The notes below the pieces were generated by a model. The model saw only the letters and a program-made list of their open reading frames with translations. It was not told the DNA's origin and ran no database searches. Positions 62,151 through 64,000 of a stretch of 64,000 nt of DNA are shown piece after piece. Location of the stretch: assembly GCF_004799145.2 (NCBI RefSeq), contig NW_021632417.1:1-64000 (forward strand), written 5' to 3'. This DNA comes from Neltuma alba (Eukaryota; Streptophyta; Magnoliopsida; Fabales; Fabaceae). Every line of letters starts with the position of its first letter. Position 1 is the stretch's first letter. Position numbers and translations under genes: made by a program.

Positions 62151-62159
62151 AAAGAACAA

Positions 62160-63745
62160 TTAGGAAATGCAAAATTAATGTACTAAAATTCAATAATTCC
62201 TGTGAAGTGTCAAATCCTAATTTTGAAATTAAAGATAAAAGATAGAAATACTACTTTTTTCTTTAAAAAAAATCCTAATTCTATCAAGAGAAAAAGCCAT
62301 CAATAGCTATTGAGCCACAAGTGATTTGTTATATATTAAAGTGGTATAAAATAGTATATTTATAAACTATTTAGACCTGCTTATAAGTCATCCACAACTT
62401 TTATTTAACAATTAACAAAGTTTTTATTTCTTGTCATCCACAACTTTTATTTAGCTATTCACTATATTTTATTTGTTACTAACAAATTTCATTTAGTAAT
62501 TAACAAATAAATCTTTTCAAGCCATTCACAATTTTTATTTAGCTATCTACTATATTTCATTAATTAGTTATAAACAAATTTTGTTTAGCAAACAACAAGG
62601 TTTAAATTTTTAAATTATGACTCTGTAATCAAATGCATGCTCTAAATATTAATTCTTTAATACCATTATTTTTATAAATTTTTAAATTTTAGTGCTTTAA
62701 ATATTTTATCATATATTTAATTTTTTAAATCCCAAATTTTAAAATATAAAAATGATTACATGTAAAAAAATTTTGGAGTATGCTTTATTAACATTTAATT
62801 TAAAATTATCAATTAAATTTGTTGAGTCAATATTGTCTATTAAATGAAACAATAGTATTATAATTTTAATAAACTTAGAAGACTAAATTAAAATTTGAGA
62901 TAAATGATGAAATGAAAATCAATAATCGATTACTCATCCCAGCAAGAAAGCCTTGGATCAGCAATTTGAATACCGTTCATTGGCAAGGTTTTGAATAGAT
63001 TGATGATTATGAAATGGTGCTTATCACATTGATACATAATTATAGCATGATCTCATATCTTGTGTACAAATTATCATTAAAGATTTCAAATTGAAAATAC
63101 ACTTATCTGATAACTTTTAAAATTCTAAAATCACGTCATGGAAGAAGACAAAACAGATCCAACCGCGCAATAATATTTTGAATTTTCAAGTATTAAAAAC
63201 TACGGTTTAAATTAAATACATAAAAATAATGTGATATTCAATTGTCCAAATTAAATTTGAAAAGAAAAGGAAATTTAATATCCATTAGCCGACGCCCATT
63301 TAATAATTTTTTCCCTTGAAGGTCATTTTCGGTCAACCAATTCCGAGCATTAGCTGACAAGTTTTTTAATTAGTTCTTATATTTAAAATTAAAAAAATAT
63401 AATTTATATTGATATTGATATTTAAGTGCGGAAAAGACGAAAAGTGGAAGAGTACGGTCATGTTTAGATCGACATTTTTAATGAAAACGTTCGTTGGAAT
63501 GATATAAACACGTGTTGCATTGTTGCTGGCAGATGAATGTCCAAACAAATGTTTGGGCACCTTGTTTTTTTTTGGTGATAGTGTTTGGGCAATTTACAAA
63601 TGAGCTGGAGTTAAAAAACTAGCGCAACGCAGAAGCTAATTCTTTGAGCTCCTTCTTGGTCCAAAAAAAAAAAATCTTTGAGCTCCTGCCATCACAACGT
63701 GGGAAAAAAAAAGTGGTTATGGAAAAAGAACAAACCTAATAATTT
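62160..63745. other. AT-rich spacer with weak tandem repeats
   Basis: Between 62390 and 62600 the phrase CACAACTTTTATTTAGCTAT and variants recur at irregular spacing. The rest is AT-rich. No gene seen. Confidence 0.6.
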
Positions 63746-64000
63746 AGTATTTTTTTGGTTCTTAATATAAGACCTATTTAACTAATTTAATTAAATTAAA
63801 AAAGTTATGTAAGTTAATTAATTATAAAAAAATAATATGTTTTCTTAAAACACCATAATCATTTTTTTTTAATATCCTCCCTTCTTCTTCCACTTACTTG
63901 ATTATGGTTAAGGAAATATCAATAGGAGTAATTTAGAAAAAATTAATAAATACGAGAAATATGTCTTATATCTAAGATCAAACTAATTGAATTTTGAGCA
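63746..64000. mobile_element. Stowaway-type MITE, cut by the window end
   Basis: GGTTCTTAATATAAGACCTA, then the CACCATAATCA...TTGATTATGG segment typical of the 12074 and 48256 subfamily. The right terminus lies beyond base 64000. Confidence 0.65.

Noticed and set aside
63450..63565. Possible tiny PIF-like TIR element (TGTTTAGATCGACATT ... AATGTCCAAACA)
   Set aside because: Only about ten bases pair convincingly and no target duplication is visible.
1..64000. tRNA, rRNA, CRISPR arrays, bacterial-type operons or viral genes
   Set aside because: None recognised. The tandem arrays found have no unique spacers, and the DNA is clearly plant nuclear in gene structure.

Overview
The window is nuclear DNA of a flowering plant, most likely a eudicot. 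The genes are split by AT-rich GT-AG introns, the intergenic DNA is AT-rich, and non-autonomous transposons are dense. The protein families (cobalamin-independent methionine synthase, molybdenum aldehyde oxidases, RTM2-type small-heat-shock-like membrane proteins, a two-EF-hand protein) are typical of plants. I cannot name the species from sequence alone. Exon junctions below were set by hand from splice sites, reading phase and family conservation.

Layout. 0.3-1.0 kb: remnant of a LINE. 1.4-6.7 kb (+): complete methionine synthase gene with a leader intron and 11 coding exons (765 aa). 7.7-9.2 kb and 13.3-15.1 kb (-): two RTM2-like genes with an alpha-crystallin-type domain and a C-terminal membrane anchor. 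16.2-36.1 kb: a triplicated segment carrying three almost identical copies of a 138-aa EF-hand gene (-). The middle unit is expanded by a Tourist/PIF-type MITE and by a ~3.9 kb foldback, Mutator-like element with >1 kb inverted arms. A CpG-rich block recurs four times in the triplicated region. 36.7-46.0 kb (-): intact 10-exon aldehyde oxidase gene (1373 aa). 46.0-52.0 kb: transposon-rich spacer with a decayed Ty1/copia element with 168-bp LTRs, a LINE zinc-finger fragment and Stowaway-type MITEs. 52.0-60.7 kb (-): a second, tandem aldehyde oxidase copy that is clearly a pseudogene (nonsense codon, lost splice acceptor, 4-nt and 1-nt deletions, and a hAT element inside exon 9). 61.0-62.15 kb: another foldback-like element just upstream of the pseudogene. 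63.7 kb to the end: a MITE cut by the window edge.

How the genes relate. Methionine synthase serves the methyl/AdoMet cycle. The aldehyde oxidase is a molybdenum-cofactor enzyme of the class that makes abscisic acid or other carboxylic acids from aldehydes. The RTM2-like and EF-hand proteins are probably stress or signalling components. Nothing suggests a shared pathway; this is an ordinary plant neighbourhood shaped by local gene duplication and transposition. The strongest observations come from comparing duplicated units, which supply natural 'empty sites' for several transposons and date the decay of one aldehyde oxidase copy. I did not find a clearly new biochemical system.
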